Shown in pieces: positions 63,181 to 64,000 of a DNA stretch of 64,000 nucleotides. The translations under genes were made by a program, and so were the position numbers. Location of the stretch: NCBI GenBank assembly GCA_037135095.1, contig JBAXKZ010000004.1:1-64000 (forward strand), written 5' to 3'. The stretch is from CAIMZW01 sp037135095. Lineage in GTDB: Bacteria > Actinomycetota > Actinomycetes > Nanopelagicales > Nanopelagicaceae. Under the pieces are notes generated by a model that worked only from the letters and a program-made list of their open reading frames with translations, had not been told where the DNA came from and did not search any database. The number at the start of each line of letters is the position of its first letter. Within the stretch, counting starts at the first letter, position 1.

Positions 63181-63208
63181 AGCGAAGGAGGAGAGAAAAG
63201 CTGCGCAC
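63161..63208 (-). CDS. leuL: leuA leader peptide (15 residues)
   Basis: GTG start, peptide V(M)RSFSLLLRCRGGAK, with three consecutive Leu codons CTC CTC CTT at 6-8, and stop TAA. A full promoter fits upstream with no room for a ribosome site, so the mRNA would be leaderless. It would sense leucyl-tRNA: ribosomes stalling at Leu codons would change the folding of the leader and free the leuA ribosome site. Codon run, promoter and RNA structures are consistent; no homology search was possible. Confidence 0.75.
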   Translation of the reverse strand: MRSFSLLLRCRGGAK

Positions 63209-63214
63209 AGCGAA

Positions 63215-63244
63215 AGGGTAGCCCCTGGATTAGAGAACGGGCAA
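63215..63244 (-). promoter_or_regulatory. Promoter for leuL-leuA
   Basis: -35 TTGCCC (63244-63239), 18-base spacer, -10 TACCCT (63220-63215), then six bases to the GTG of the leader peptide. The -35 is inside the last codons of the glutamine synthetase gene. Confidence 0.65.
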
Positions 63245-64000
63245 ATAACGCGAAAGTTCGTAGGCGCTCACTTGTCGGCGATAGTCATCCCACTCGGAGC
63301 GCTTATTTCGAAGGACATACTCAAAAACGTCCTCGCCCAAGGTCTGTCGGACTAATTCGGAGCCCTCCATGGCGGTAATTGCTTCATCCAGACTGGATGG
63401 AAGCAACTCAGGGTTCTCAGCATCGGTCAATTCGTAACCGGCCTCGACGCCCTTAAGCCCTGCGGCAATAATCACGGCGAAGGCTAAATAAGGATTGCAG
63501 CCAGAATCTGGCGAGCGCACTTCGATCCGAGTCGAGTTCTCTTTCTTCGGTTTATATGCCGGAATCCGAACTAACGCGGCGCGATTGTTAGCCCCCCAGG
63601 TAACGGCGGCCGGTGCTTCATCGCCACCAGCTAAGCGCTTGTATGAATTAACCCATTGATTTGTGATCAGCGTGAATTCGCGGGCGTGCCTAAGAATTCC
63701 GGCGATAAAAGCTCGACCAGTTTTCGAAAGCTGATGAGGTGCGCCGGCTTCGTAAAAGGCATTCTCTTCGCCTTCAAAGAGTGAGATATGGGTATGCATT
63801 CCAGAGCCAGGATGATCGGTAAATGGCTTTGGCATAAAGGAAGCAAGGAAACCCTGATCCAGCGCAACTTCTTTTACGACATGTCTGAAAGTCATGATGT
63901 TATCGGCGGTGCTGAGCGCATCGGCGTAACGCAGATCAATTTCTTGCTGGCCAGGCGCCGCTTCATGATGGCTAAATTCCACCGAAACGCCCATCGCTTC
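63230..64000 (-). CDS. Glutamine synthetase type I, C-terminal part (cut by the window edge)
   Basis: 257 codons are visible, running off the end at base 64000; the 5' half is outside. Active-site segments: EFSHHEAAPGQQEIDL, PGSGMHTHISLF and GANNRAALVRIP. The C terminus is short: after NPYLAFAVIIAAG it goes directly to LPSSLDEAI, lacking the loop that carries the adenylylated Tyr of GlnA1-type enzymes. It therefore resembles the GlnA2-type paralog of actinobacteria. It makes glutamine from glutamate, ammonia and ATP. Confidence 0.93.
   Translation of the reverse strand, partial: EAMGVSVEFSHHEAAPGQQEIDLRYADALSTADNIMTFRHVVKEVALDQGFLASFMPKPFTDHPGSGMHTHISLFEGEENAFYEAGAPHQLSKTGRAFIAGILRHAREFTLITNQWVNSYKRLAGGDEAPAAVTWGANNRAALVRIPAYKPKKENSTRIEVRSPDSGCNPYLAFAVIIAAGLKGVEAGYELTDAENPELLPSSLDEAITAMEGSELVRQTLGEDVFEYVLRNKRSEWDDYRRQVSAYELSRYLPVL

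Noticed and set aside
1..64000. CRISPR arrays, insertion sequences, prophage or integrase genes
   Set aside because: No regularly spaced repeats, transposase or phage genes were found; gene content is continuous housekeeping and metabolism.

Overview
The window is about 64 kb of dense bacterial chromosome. Gene content and order indicate an actinobacterium with a small, moderate-GC genome. Markers are the order corC-ybeY-phoH, dnaJ-hrcA, hemW-lepA-rpsT-holA-comEC-comEA-leuS, the block rsfS-nadD with a tiny membrane ORF, fabD-fabH-acpP-fabF followed by a DUF3145 gene, recO-leuA-uppS, dgt-dnaG, and tRNA genes without an encoded CCA. Base composition by eye is close to 50% GC, genes often overlap by 1 to 14 bases, and no phage, transposon or CRISPR is visible. 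A freshwater acI-type lineage (Nanopelagicales) fits, but this assignment is inference.

Layout. 1-27504 is almost entirely on the minus strand: tRNA-Gln (cut by the edge), gltX, an FAH-family hydrolase, a CorC-like CBS protein, ybeY, phoH, a HIT protein, rsmE, dnaJ, hrcA, a DoxX-like protein, hemW, lepA, rpsT, holA, comEC, comEA, leuS, a short-chain dehydrogenase, tRNA-Ala, a histidine phosphatase, rsfS, nadD, a 44-residue membrane protein, ligA, mnmA, a cysteine desulfurase and etfA/etfB. 27655-36510 is on the plus strand: two GT4 glycosyltransferases, an SGNH hydrolase, glgX and the type II fatty acid synthase genes fabD-fabH-acpP-fabF. 36515-40472 holds envelope, cold-shock and stress genes. 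40581-50692 holds a small DnaX-like domain protein, a GH25 lysozyme and a galactoside cluster: alpha-galactosidase divergent from lacZ-galT-galE-galK, together covering release of galactose and the Leloir pathway. 50667-58633 is minus again: an ACT protein, a DoxX-Rieske fusion, tRNA-Asn, dnaG, dgt, a DUF218 protein, dus, glyS and a small ABM-domain protein. 58698-59794 is a zinc importer (ZIP) plus its Zur regulator. The right end is uppS, recO, leuA with a leader peptide, and the 3' half of a glutamine synthetase gene.

The regulatory DNA is unusually readable. Fifteen start codons sit 5-7 bases downstream of a TAnnnT -10 hexamer, which suggests leaderless transcription as a common mode. Three sites of the form TACT-N4-AGTA lie at the etfBA, fabD and acpP promoters and may define one fatty-acid regulon. 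A 21-bp Zur-like palindrome covers both overlapping -35 elements of a divergent promoter pair. The leuA leader encodes a 15-residue peptide with three consecutive Leu codons whose RNA is complementary to the leuA Shine-Dalgarno. nadD has no ATG, GTG or TTG start in the required region and probably begins at ATT, coupled to the upstream 44-codon gene.

Most genes are ordinary housekeeping genes. I see no complete new multi-gene system. The best leads are the regulatory arrangements above, the stand-alone DnaX-like domain gene and the DoxX-Rieske fusion.
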